DNA of 64,000 bases from Pyrinomonadaceae bacterium. GTDB lineage: Bacteria; Acidobacteriota; Blastocatellia; Pyrinomonadales; Pyrinomonadaceae. This document shows positions 26,881-35,342 of this stretch, in pieces; positions within the stretch are counted from its first letter, which is position 1, and each line of letters begins with the position of its first letter. A program made the translations under genes and the position numbers. The notes beneath the pieces were generated by a model. The model did not search any database, was not told the DNA's origin, and saw nothing but the letters and a program-made list of their open reading frames with translations. The stretch lies in the NCBI GenBank assembly GCA_030841105.1, contig JAVEDE010000094.1:1-64000 (forward strand), read 5' to 3'.

Positions 26881-28698
26881 TCATTCGCCGAGCGCGGCAT
26901 ATTTGAAGATGCGGAAGCGGTACTGCTGCTGCGCGCGGATGTTCGCCGCGACCGCGCCGTGCAAATTCTCGTCCCACGTCGTGTACTGCTCGATGAAACG
27001 ATCCGCGGCGGCCTTGTCGCCTTCCGATTGCACTTCGAGCACGCGCTTCAAAAGTTCGCCCACGGCGTCGTGATACTTGGAGTAGTTGATCGAGAGCCGT
27101 TTGGTTTGCGGGTCGAAGCGCAGCACGCCCTTTTCCAGAAAGAAGTTCCACTGCATGAGTTGCATGGTGTTGTAGGGCTGCGTGCGGCGCGGGCGGTTGT
27201 TCTGCAAGACGCGCTGGATGCCGCTGGCGTAGAGCGAACGCAACTGCGCGTCGGTGTAATAATTTTGTTTCCTGAGCGCCTCGGCGACGTAGAGCGAAAC
27301 GAGATCGGCCTTCATCTCTTCGAGCAGGCTGGCGTTCGCTTCGAGCGCCGTGTCGAGGTCGCGCCCGTCTTTGGTCTGATCCACGCCGAGGTAGTGGCCG
27401 ACTTCGTGCCAGAGCGTGCGGTAGAAACTACCGTCGAAAGTGAGTTCGTCCTTGTGCGCGGGGGCGACGGCCGCGCCCCACGCGTTGCCGGAGCCTTTGA
27501 AAATTTCCGGGTGGCGCATGATGTTCGCGCGCAGGAGGATGGTGCGCCCGTAGCGTCGCGCGAGGTAACTCTCGTTGGGCAGGATGGTCGCCGTGTTCCC
27601 GCCGCGCGACTGTCCGAAGTCTGCGATCACGTCGTAGACGCCGACGGGGATGTCTTCGCGCACGCGCTTGTGGCGGTCGTAGGGCAGCGAATCTTCGAGC
27701 GCCTGCAACCCGCGCATCGCGCGGCGCAACTCGTCCGTCTCCTGCCGTCGCGTCGCGAGCACGTTGAACGCGTAGAAGGCTTTGACGCCGTAGAGTTCGT
27801 CGTCATAGACCTCGTATGATCCGATCTGCGCGTTCAAATTCTTGAAGCGACCGGTGATCCACGCGGCGTCGCCCGACTCGTAATCGTCTGAGAGCAGATC
27901 GCGCGCGCGGTTGCGCAGGTAACGCGCGAACTCTTCGTCGTCCTTCTGCACGGCGTCGGCGGCTTCGTTCAACAGCGCGTGCGACTTGATCATCTCTTCG
28001 GCGAAGGCGACCGAATAAGGCACGGCGTAAAGCGTCTTCGGGTCAGGGCGCGCGGCGAGTCTGTTCAAGTCGCTTTGCAGACCGGGATGGAGCGTCGCGA
28101 GTACGGGGTATTGTCTGAGCTTCGCGAGGTCTTCGCGCACGTTCGGCGAGGTGGCGCGGCGGACGACCGTGCGCAGATCGAGTATCGAGTCTTTCCTTTC
28201 GGGATGCGCGGCGAGAAACGCTTCGACCTCCGCTTTGGTGATGCCCCACGGGTAGAGATTGACACCGGGCGGCGTCATCTCCACGGGCATGAACGGCTCG
28301 CGCTTGTTATCGAGCGTCGTCGCAATCGGCCCTTGATTCAGACGGTAGAGCGCGAGCAGATTTTGCGTCGCCGCCTGATTTGCGCCCCCGGCGCGTTCGA
28401 GCGCGGCGAGTGAGAGACGCGCCTGACGCGCTTCCCTGTGCCGCTGCTGCTCGTACACGTCCTGAAAAATTCGTCCCACTTCGAGCAGCTTCCCGACCGC
28501 CTTGCGCTCGCCATCGGTCAGGTGCGAGAGGTCTGGCGCGAGTTGCACGGTCTGCGTCTTGGCGATGATCGCGCCGCTCTGCTCGGCCGACCAGTAACCG
28601 GCGGGTAACCCGCCGCCGGAATTTCTCTTCGGCGCGGTCTGCGCCGCGACGCACACGCACGCCACAAGTATGACGGTTAAACTCCGCAAGATTTTCAT
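26881..28698 (-). CDS. Exported M49-like (dipeptidyl-peptidase III-like) metallopeptidase
   Basis: A 605-residue exported zinc protein with a signal peptide (MKILRSLTVILVACVCVAAQ). The active site reads LWHEVGHYLG with HExxH at 431-435, and the third-ligand helix is EEMKADLVSLY (E460-E461). This resembles DPP III (M49), whose motifs are HELLGH and EECRAE, but here the first motif has one residue fewer. It may be a peptidase with altered specificity or a related hydrolase. The start at the signal peptide was chosen over a 57-residue Arg-rich extension. Three 16-bp repeats lie directly upstream of its leader, before GAGGTGGGTC-ATG. Confidence 0.82.
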   Translation of the reverse strand: MKILRSLTVILVACVCVAAQTAPKRNSGGGLPAGYWSAEQSGAIIAKTQTVQLAPDLSHLTDGERKAVGKLLEVGRIFQDVYEQQRHREARQARLSLAALERAGGANQAATQNLLALYRLNQGPIATTLDNKREPFMPVEMTPPGVNLYPWGITKAEVEAFLAAHPERKDSILDLRTVVRRATSPNVREDLAKLRQYPVLATLHPGLQSDLNRLAARPDPKTLYAVPYSVAFAEEMIKSHALLNEAADAVQKDDEEFARYLRNRARDLLSDDYESGDAAWITGRFKNLNAQIGSYEVYDDELYGVKAFYAFNVLATRRQETDELRRAMRGLQALEDSLPYDRHKRVREDIPVGVYDVIADFGQSRGGNTATILPNESYLARRYGRTILLRANIMRHPEIFKGSGNAWGAAVAPAHKDELTFDGSFYRTLWHEVGHYLGVDQTKDGRDLDTALEANASLLEEMKADLVSLYVAEALRKQNYYTDAQLRSLYASGIQRVLQNNRPRRTQPYNTMQLMQWNFFLEKGVLRFDPQTKRLSINYSKYHDAVGELLKRVLEVQSEGDKAAADRFIEQYTTWDENLHGAVAANIRAQQQYRFRIFKYAALGE

Positions 28699-28707
28699 GA
28701 CCCACCT

Positions 28708-28755
28708 CTGCCGCTGATGTTGTCTGTCGCCGATTTCGTCTGCCGCTGATTTTAC
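28708..28755 (-). repeat. Three 16-bp tandem repeats in the M49-like gene leader
   Basis: Plus-strand units CTGCCGCTGATGTTGT, CTGTCGCCGATTTCGT and CTGCCGCTGATTTTAC occupy 28708-28723, 28724-28739 and 28740-28755, ending 10 bases from the start codon. Confidence 0.9.
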
Positions 28756-28902
28756 CGGAAGCCTGTGCCGTTCCAGAAGCAGCCGCGCCCGCTGTAGTCG
28801 GCGTGCGCGCCCGTGCGCCCGGTGCGGCTTGTGTTCCCGCGCGTGTATAATCACGCCCCGGCAAATCAAACAAGGGCAAGCGGCGCGCGGCGCAAACTAA
28901 CT

Positions 28903-30321
28903 TTGGCTGAGAACAATTATCAACTGATCGCACACCTGCGCAGAGCCGTGGAGGGGTTGGTCGCGCCGCTCGCCGAGAGCATTCAAATGGTCTGGCGCGG
29001 GCAACGTAGCGCCACGCCCGACGCGCGGACGGTGCTCGAAAATCACCTGCTGCTCACGGCTCGCCACTTCATCAACGCGCGCTCGGCTTCGGCCGCCGAC
29101 AAGCAAAGATTCTACGAAGAGATCTGCCGCGGCTTTCAACTGCGCGCGGGCGGCGACGCGTTTTCGAACTTCAAAGCTGACTACACGCCGAACGCGACGC
29201 CCGCGAAAATTTTCAGCGACACGCCCGTCAGCATCTCTTACCTAGAAGCCTACGACGCGCGCCACGGCACGAGCTACGCCGACAAGACGCGCCACCTCCT
29301 CTTCCAGTTCGCCAATCTCGTCATCAAGTTCGACGGCACGATCACGCCCGCCGAAGAGTCCGCGCTCGCGGAGTTTAAAGAGGTGCTCTACCCGGCGGGT
29401 TGGGGCGCGCGCGTCGAACATACGCAGGAAGCGGCGGCCGAGCCAGCCGCGCCAGCACCCGTCGCGCCGGAAGAGCCGCCGCGCCCGCTCGAAGACGTGC
29501 TCGCGGAGTTGGACGCGCTCGTCGGGCTGGATCGCGTGAAGGCCGACGTGCGGCAACTGATCAACTTTCTCAAGGTGCAGAAGATGCGCGAGGAGCAGGG
29601 CATGCGCGGGCTGACCACCTCGCGCCACCTCGTCTTTTACGGCAACCCCGGCACGGGCAAGACCACCATCGCGCGCCTCTTGGCGCAAATCTACCGCGCC
29701 CTCGGCATCCTGCGTCAAGGCCATCTCGTCGAGACGGATCGCGCCGGGCTGGTCGCCGGTTACGTCGGGCAGACCGCGCTCAAGGTGAAGGAAGTGGTGA
29801 CGCGCGCGCTCGGCGGCGTGCTGTTCATAGACGAGGCTTACGCGCTCACGTCGGGCGGCGGCAACGACTTCGGGCAAGAGGCCGTCGAGACCCTGTTGAA
29901 GATGATGGAGGATCACCGCGACGATCTGATCGTGGTGGTCGCCGGTTACACCGAGAAGATGCAGGAGTTTCTCGACTCGAATCCGGGCTTGCGCTCGCGT
30001 TTCAGCAAGCACCTCCATTTCGACGACTACGACCCCGCGCAACTGACGCGCATCTTTCAAGCCTTCTGCCGCAAGGCCGACTTTCAACTCTCGCACGCGG
30101 CGGAAAAAGAGCTGGCGAAAATTTTTGAGATACTCTCCACCAGCCGCGACGAGACGTTCGGCAACGCACGACTCGCGCGCAATCTCTTTGAGACGACCGT
30201 CAACAAACAGGCCAACCGCATCGTCGCACTGCCCTTGATTGATAAGACCGTGCTGGCCGCCATCGAGGCCGCCGACATCCCGAACACAGACGACCTGCGC
30301 GCCTGCGGCATCATCTTCTGA
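28903..30321 (+). CDS. AAA+ ATPase, CbbX/CfxQ-type with N-terminal TerB-like domain
   Basis: A 472-residue protein. The N-terminal helical half (about 10-165; NLVIKFDGTITPAEESALAEF) looks TerB-like. A Pro/Ala linker leads to a CbxX/CfqX-type AAA+ module with Walker A GNPGTGKTT (247-255), pore loop GYVGQTA, Walker B VLFIDEAYAL (305-313), sensor VVVAGYTEKM and arginine finger region GLRSRFSKH. Non-Rubisco members are thought to be remodelling ATPases; the client is unknown. The start is uncertain: TTG 28903 is the last codon before the conserved region, while GTG 28813 would place TATAAT inside the coding sequence. Confidence 0.85.
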   Translation: MAENNYQLIAHLRRAVEGLVAPLAESIQMVWRGQRSATPDARTVLENHLLLTARHFINARSASAADKQRFYEEICRGFQLRAGGDAFSNFKADYTPNATPAKIFSDTPVSISYLEAYDARHGTSYADKTRHLLFQFANLVIKFDGTITPAEESALAEFKEVLYPAGWGARVEHTQEAAAEPAAPAPVAPEEPPRPLEDVLAELDALVGLDRVKADVRQLINFLKVQKMREEQGMRGLTTSRHLVFYGNPGTGKTTIARLLAQIYRALGILRQGHLVETDRAGLVAGYVGQTALKVKEVVTRALGGVLFIDEAYALTSGGGNDFGQEAVETLLKMMEDHRDDLIVVVAGYTEKMQEFLDSNPGLRSRFSKHLHFDDYDPAQLTRIFQAFCRKADFQLSHAAEKELAKIFEILSTSRDETFGNARLARNLFETTVNKQANRIVALPLIDKTVLAAIEAADIPNTDDLRACGIIF

Positions 30322-30425
30322 GGCGTGCTCGCGGCATCTTCATCTGAGACGTTCACGACGACGGCAAACGGCGGCCGCACGGGCGACGCGTAAAAGTCGC
30401 TTCGATTCATCGCCCCGAAAATCTT

Positions 30426-31394
30426 ATGACTAACTCATACTCCGTCAGTTCAGAAAACAGAGAAGGCGTCGAGGTCTATACGCTTTGCGAACGGGAACGC
30501 GCCCGTGCCGACATCGCGCCCGCGCTCGGCAACAACTGCTTCGCCTTCCGCACCCGCGCGGATGTCCTCGAACCGATTTTCTTCGCAGACTTTCGCGCGC
30601 GGCCGACGAGCTACGGCATCCCCATCCTCTTCCCCTTCCCGAACCGCATCCGCGACGGACGGTTCTCTTTTCAGGGCGAACGCTACACGGTCAACCCGCC
30701 GCGCCACGGCTTCGTGAGAGACAAGGCGTGGCGCGTTGAGTCGCACGGCGCGTCCGCAGAGGCGGGCGCGTGGCTCACGTCCGTGTTCGACGCCGACACT
30801 TATCCCGAAGAAATACTCGGCCAGTTTCCCTTCCCCTTCCGGCTCGAAGTCACCTACCGCATCAAGCACGCGCGTCTGGAGATGGAAACGTCGGCCACGA
30901 ACACGGGCGCACGCGACATGCCCGCGGGCTACGGCATTCACCCGTACTTCCGGCGACCCGCCGCGGGAACTCTCAACGTCCCCGCACGCCACAGACTGGA
31001 ACTCGCCGACAGCCTCCCCACCGGCCAACTCCTCGACGCAAACGCCGCTTACGACCTGCGCCGCCCGGCCGACGTGACCACGCTCGACCTCGACGACATC
31101 TACACTTCAATCGAAGCGGACGCCGACGGCCTCGCGCGTTGCGTGCTCGACGATCAGGAAAATAACTTGAAGACCGTCGTCGAGTTTCCGCGCGAGCAAT
31201 TCCCTTACGTCGTCGTCTACACGCCGCCCGCGCCGCGCCGCGCGATCTGCGTCGAACCCAACACTTGCCCGACCGACGCCTTCAACCTCCACGCGCGCGG
31301 CGTCGAAAGCAACCTGCTCACCATCGCCGCGGGCGAGACGGTGAAATTCAACATCGCCGTCTACACGGAGTCGCAGTCGTCCGCGCCGGTCTAG
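30426..31394 (+). CDS. Aldose 1-epimerase family protein
   Basis: A 322-residue galactose-mutarotase-like beta-sandwich enzyme that interconverts aldose anomers or phosphorylated forms. Key residues are in NPPRHGFVRDKAW (His), GYGIHPYFRRP (His) and the catalytic-base region VEPNTCPTDAFNLH (Glu). It starts 105 bases after the AAA+ gene on the same strand. Substrate is not decided; the full-length fold and intact active site suggest activity. Confidence 0.9.
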   Translation: MTNSYSVSSENREGVEVYTLCERERARADIAPALGNNCFAFRTRADVLEPIFFADFRARPTSYGIPILFPFPNRIRDGRFSFQGERYTVNPPRHGFVRDKAWRVESHGASAEAGAWLTSVFDADTYPEEILGQFPFPFRLEVTYRIKHARLEMETSATNTGARDMPAGYGIHPYFRRPAAGTLNVPARHRLELADSLPTGQLLDANAAYDLRRPADVTTLDLDDIYTSIEADADGLARCVLDDQENNLKTVVEFPREQFPYVVVYTPPAPRRAICVEPNTCPTDAFNLHARGVESNLLTIAAGETVKFNIAVYTESQSSAPV

Positions 31395-31583
31395 CGCGAC
31401 GACATACTCGTTCGCGCACTTGCGATCAGCTGGTCACCTGAACAGCCGTTGACGGGCGGAGGAATCCGTAGCGGCGACGGCGCGGTTGTGGCGCGCCCGT
31501 TTGAACTCGGCTAGAATGATCCGGCAAACACAGAACTTGTCAGACTCGATCTCTCAACAGCCACTTCCGGAGGCGACAACAAC

Positions 31584-33083
31584 GTGCGTCTTTTCTGCTC
31601 ACTTGCGCTCACTTTTACACTCTCCAACGCGCCCGCGCTCGCACTCGCGCAGCAACCACAGCCATCACAGCCCGCGCCGCAGCAGCCGCAGCCATCACAG
31701 CCCGCGCAAGTGCTGCGCGCCGCCGAGGCGAAGCCCGCGCCTCTGCCCGCGCCGCGCGTCAAGATTGATGCCTACCGCGAGCGTGCCGCGCGCATCATCG
31801 GCGCGGCTTTGACGAGCGACCGCGCCTACCGACGCCTCGCGCACCTGACCGACAGCATCGGCCATCGCCTGAGCGGCTCGACGAGTTTGGAGCGCGCCAT
31901 CGAGTGGGCGCTCGCCGAGATGAAGTCGGACGGCTTGGACAACGTGCGCGCCGAACGGGTGCTAGTGCCGCATTGGGTGCGCGGCGCGGAGAGTCTTGAG
32001 TTGACGAGTCCGGTCGCGCGCGAGTTAAGCATGCTCGGCCTCGGCAACAGCGTGGGCACGCCGCCCGAAGGCGTCGCGGCGGAGGCCGTCGTCGTGCGCA
32101 GCTTCGACGAACTCGACGCGCTCGGCGAGCGTGTACGCGGCAAGATCGTCGTCTACAACGTGCCCTTCACCAACTACGGCGCGACCGTGCAGTATCGCGG
32201 GGCGGGCGCGTCGCGCGCGGCGCGTTACGGGGCGGTCGCCGCCATCGTCCGCTCGGTCACGCCCACCAGCCTCCAGACGCCGCACACGGGCGCGATGAAC
32301 TACGCCGCCGATCAACCGAAGATTCCCACCGCCGCGATCACCATCGAGGGCGCGGAGTTGTTGCAGCGCATGTACGAGCGCGGCGAACGACCCGCGCTGC
32401 GGCTCAAGATGGAGGCGAAGTTTTTGCCCGACGCGGAATCGGCAAACGTCGTCGCGGAGATCAAGGGTTCGGAGCGGCCGGACGAGGTTGTGCTCATCAG
32501 CGGTCACTTCGACTCTTGGGACGTGGGGCAGGGCGCGCACGACGACGGCGGCGGCTGCATCATCGCGTGGGAGGCCGTGCGCCTGCTCAAGGAACTCGGA
32601 CTGAGGCCGCGACGCACCGTGCGCGCCGTGCTCTACACAAACGAGGAGAACGGCCTGCGCGGCGGCAACGCCTACCGCGACGCGCACCGCGCCGAACTCG
32701 CGAAACACGTCCTCGCCATCGAGTCGGATTCGGGCACTTATCGCCCTGAAGGCTTCGGCCTCGCCGCCAACGCCGCGCCGCAAGTGCGCGCCGACCTCCA
32801 AGAGATCGCCAAACTCTTGCAGGGCATCCGCGCGGGTCGCATCGCCGCAAACGGCGGCGGCGCGGACATCGGCCCCATCACGCGCGAAGGCGTCCCCGGC
32901 GCGAGCCTCGACGTGGACGGCACGCACTACTTCGACATCCACCACACGCGCGCCGACACGCTCGACAAAATTGACCCGCAAGACCTCGCGCTCTGCGTCG
33001 CGGCGATGGCCGTCATGGCCTACACGGTCGCCGACATGCCGCACGCGTTGAACGCGCCCGCGGCGTCAGCCGCTACCAAATAA
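31584..33083 (+). CDS. Exported M28 family zinc aminopeptidase
   Basis: A 499-residue secreted metallopeptidase similar to carboxypeptidase Q/M28. It has a signal peptide (MRLFCSLALTFTLSNAPALALA), a Gln/Pro low-complexity stretch (about 24-45), then a PA-domain-like insert. The M28 core carries GHFDSWDVGQGAHDDGGG (His, Asp), the EEN base-metal ligand in YTNEENGLRGG and the late His in IHHTRADT. It likely trims peptides in the periplasm. The GTG start has GGAGG 10 bases upstream. The next gene follows after 75 bases with a duplicated start region. Confidence 0.92.
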   Translation: MRLFCSLALTFTLSNAPALALAQQPQPSQPAPQQPQPSQPAQVLRAAEAKPAPLPAPRVKIDAYRERAARIIGAALTSDRAYRRLAHLTDSIGHRLSGSTSLERAIEWALAEMKSDGLDNVRAERVLVPHWVRGAESLELTSPVARELSMLGLGNSVGTPPEGVAAEAVVVRSFDELDALGERVRGKIVVYNVPFTNYGATVQYRGAGASRAARYGAVAAIVRSVTPTSLQTPHTGAMNYAADQPKIPTAAITIEGAELLQRMYERGERPALRLKMEAKFLPDAESANVVAEIKGSERPDEVVLISGHFDSWDVGQGAHDDGGGCIIAWEAVRLLKELGLRPRRTVRAVLYTNEENGLRGGNAYRDAHRAELAKHVLAIESDSGTYRPEGFGLAANAAPQVRADLQEIAKLLQGIRAGRIAANGGGADIGPITREGVPGASLDVDGTHYFDIHHTRADTLDKIDPQDLALCVAAMAVMAYTVADMPHALNAPAASAATK

Positions 33084-33126
33084 CAGACGCAACCGCGCGT
33101 CGCGATCAAGTGACGAACGCAAGCGG

Positions 33127-33162
33127 ATGATGAAAGCGACGCCACTCGCAATGACCGTATGA
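33127..33162 (+). CDS. 11-codon upstream ORF, duplicate of the following gene's start
   Basis: ATG-ATG-AAA... encodes MMKATPLAMTV and stops with TGA at 33160-33162, overlapping the ATG of the next gene (ATGA, 33159-33162). Its sequence is an imperfect copy of the first 25 bases of that gene (MMKATLFAIAS). It may couple translation or may simply be a duplicated start region. Confidence 0.45.
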   Translation: MMKATPLAMTV

Positions 33163-33183
33163 TGAAAGCAACGCTATTCGCCA
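33127..33183 (+). repeat. 32-bp duplication of a translation start region
   Basis: ATGATGAAAGCGACGCCACTCGC at 33127 and ATGATGAAAGCAACGCTATTCGC at 33159 differ at 3 of 23 bases and lie exactly 32 bases apart. Confidence 0.9.
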
Positions 33184-34211
33184 TCGCATCTTTGCTGTTG
33201 ATGAACTCAAGCGGCGCACCGGGTTGGGAGTCGCAGTCGAGCGGCGCGAAAGTTCGTTTTCGCGGCGTGAGCGCGGTCAGCCAGACAATCGCGTGGGCGA
33301 GCGGCGAGCGCGGCACGTATGCGCGCACGACGGACGGCGGGCGCACGTGGGCTATGGGCAACGTCCCCGGCGCGGCCGAACTCGACTTTCGCGATGTGGA
33401 CGCCTTCGACGTGAACACGGCCTACCTGCTTTCAATCGGCGAGGGCGAGAAGTCGAGAATTTATAAGACGACGGACGGCGGCGCGTCGTGGAAGTTGCAG
33501 TTCAAGAGCGCGCGCCCGGCCGCCTTCTTCGACGCGATGGCCTTCTGGGATCGCGATCACGGCATCGCCATGAGCGACCCGGTGGACGGCCGTTTCCTCG
33601 TCATCACCACCTCGGACGGCGGCGCGACGTGGCGCGAGACGCCGCGCGAAGGGATGCCCCCGGCGCTCGCGGGCGAAGGCGGCTTCGCCGCGAGCGGCAC
33701 TTGCATCACCGTCGAGGGCAAACGCAATGTCTGGTTCGGCACGGGCGGCGCTTCGGGCGCGCGCGTCTTTCGTTCGACGGACGCGGGGCGCACGTGGGAC
33801 GTGGCGACGACGCCGATCACTTATGACAAGAGCGCGGGCATCTTCTCCGTGGCCTTCCGCGACGCGAAGCGCGGCGTGATCGTCGGCGGCGATTACACGA
33901 AAGAGGGCGAGTCGAAACAGAACGCGGCCGTGACGCGCGACGGCGGCCGGACGTGGACGCCCGTCACGGACGCGCGCCCGAACGGTTATCGTTCCTGCGT
34001 CGCCTACGTGCGCGGCGCGCGGGGCACGCCCACGCTCCTCGTCGCGGTCGGGCCGTCAGGCTCAGACTATTCGACGGACGACGGTGCGAGTTGGAAGAGT
34101 TTCGGCGCGGAAGGTTTCCACACGGCGAGTTTCACGCGCGCGAACGGCGCGGGCTGGGCGGCCGGCGAACAGGGGCGCGTCGCCAAATATCTGGGCGGGG
34201 CGCGGAAGTAA
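33159..34211 (+). CDS. Exported BNR-repeat (Ycf48-like beta-propeller) protein
   Basis: A 350-residue beta-propeller with a short signal peptide (MMKATLFAIASLLLMNSSGA). At least six BNR/Asp-box-like motifs recur at regular intervals: TDGGRTW, TDGGASW, SDGGATW, TDAGRTW, RDGGRTW and DDGASW. The arrangement resembles Ycf48/HCF136-like and sialidase-fold proteins, and no sialidase catalytic residues were identified. It is probably a binding or scaffold protein outside the cytoplasm. It follows the M28 peptidase on the same strand. Confidence 0.85.
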   Translation: MMKATLFAIASLLLMNSSGAPGWESQSSGAKVRFRGVSAVSQTIAWASGERGTYARTTDGGRTWAMGNVPGAAELDFRDVDAFDVNTAYLLSIGEGEKSRIYKTTDGGASWKLQFKSARPAAFFDAMAFWDRDHGIAMSDPVDGRFLVITTSDGGATWRETPREGMPPALAGEGGFAASGTCITVEGKRNVWFGTGGASGARVFRSTDAGRTWDVATTPITYDKSAGIFSVAFRDAKRGVIVGGDYTKEGESKQNAAVTRDGGRTWTPVTDARPNGYRSCVAYVRGARGTPTLLVAVGPSGSDYSTDDGASWKSFGAEGFHTASFTRANGAGWAAGEQGRVAKYLGGARK

Positions 34212-34275
34212 GCCGCTCGCGACAGAGGAAGAAAACGCGGACGGAGTGACGCGGGACGATGAAGTGAAGATCAAG

Positions 34276-34308
34276 CGATCAACTTCGGAAGAATTTTCGA
34301 GTTGATCG
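34276..34308. terminator. Hairpin between convergent genes
   Basis: CGATCAACTTCG (34276-34287) pairs with CGAGTTGATCG (34298-34308), one bulge, 10-base loop. It lies between the BNR gene and the convergent DUF5694-like gene. No T-run follows on either strand, so termination strength is doubtful. Confidence 0.45.
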
Positions 34309-34330
34309 AGTAAGCGCGCGGACTAAATTT

Positions 34331-35185
34331 TCACTTCTTACTCTTCAGATATTTCAAAGGACTCTCGACGTTATAAAATCCCGACTCCGTCGCAAGTTGC
34401 GTCAGGAGTTTATTGTGTCCCTCGCCGTAGATTACGAGGATGCGGTCGTTCGGCGAATCGGTGAGCCGGATGATGTTGGTGAGAATCACCATGTTCCTGC
34501 GATACCACCACGAAAGATAACCCGCCCCCGCATACTCTTTGCCGCGCCCGATCCGCATGATGTCGTAATAAATTTTATGACTCTTCTCGATCTGATCGGG
34601 TCGGTTGAGAAAGATCAGTTGGTCGGTGATGGGCTGCGGATATAGCTTCGCGAATTTCGCATCTATTTCTTTCTTGAATTTTTGATTGACTCCCTTGAGG
34701 TAACTATCCAACTCGGCATCTTTGGCCGCATACTTCATGTAATTGATGGTCGGGTCGTCCCAGAAGTCGCTCCAATCAACACAGTAAACTTTTTTATGGC
34801 CTAACTCTTTCGCCAGACGAAACCCGATCTGATCAGTTTCGTTTTTCGATAGTTGATAGCTTCCCGATACATACTTATCGTAACGTTCCTGAGTCTTCGC
34901 GTCGTCTTCGAGATCGATCTCGACCACGATCTTCGTCGGCTTGAATTTTTTCAACTTGCCGACGAGTTCGACGATCTGTCTTTGTCGTTCGGGAGCGGCG
35001 ACGTCGTTGACTTTGGGATTCACCACGTTGTTGCCGGGAGTTCCCATGTGATATGTGCCCAGGATAACGAGCGTCGGTTTAATCTTGGCCTCCCTGTCAA
35101 CGATGCCGACCTGAGCCTGCGCGGTAAAGGTCGAGAGATAGAGAAAACAAAGGCCGAACAGGAAAGTTTTTTCACTCAATCTCAT
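34331..35185 (-). CDS. Exported DUF5694-like protein, low GC
   Basis: A 284-residue protein with a signal peptide (MRLSEKTFLFGLCFLYLSTF) and the opening LVILGTYHMGTPGNNVVNPKV, which matches the DUF5694 family (TraB/GumN-like fold, function unknown). Other blocks are KIVVEIDLEDD, LGHKKVYCVDWSDFWDD and ILVIYGEGHN. The GxxH and GEGH motifs recall the TraB/ChaN-type putative metal site. The start was set at ATG 35185, preceded by GGGGGAAG; two upstream in-frame ATGs lack a ribosome site. Its base composition is clearly more AT-rich than that of its neighbours, suggesting recent acquisition. Confidence 0.75.
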   Translation of the reverse strand: MRLSEKTFLFGLCFLYLSTFTAQAQVGIVDREAKIKPTLVILGTYHMGTPGNNVVNPKVNDVAAPERQRQIVELVGKLKKFKPTKIVVEIDLEDDAKTQERYDKYVSGSYQLSKNETDQIGFRLAKELGHKKVYCVDWSDFWDDPTINYMKYAAKDAELDSYLKGVNQKFKKEIDAKFAKLYPQPITDQLIFLNRPDQIEKSHKIYYDIMRIGRGKEYAGAGYLSWWYRRNMVILTNIIRLTDSPNDRILVIYGEGHNKLLTQLATESGFYNVESPLKYLKSKK

Positions 35186-35342
35186 CACACACTTCCCCCA
35201 ATCAAAACTCTTCATCAGTAAAACACCGCGCGAGTTAATTTTGTGGCGAAAAGTTGAACAGGTAAACCGGGGCGTGGACGGGATGCGCCTACTTCTGACT
35301 GAGCCTTGCGATGCGTCTGATCGTGGAGCGTCGGACAAACGC

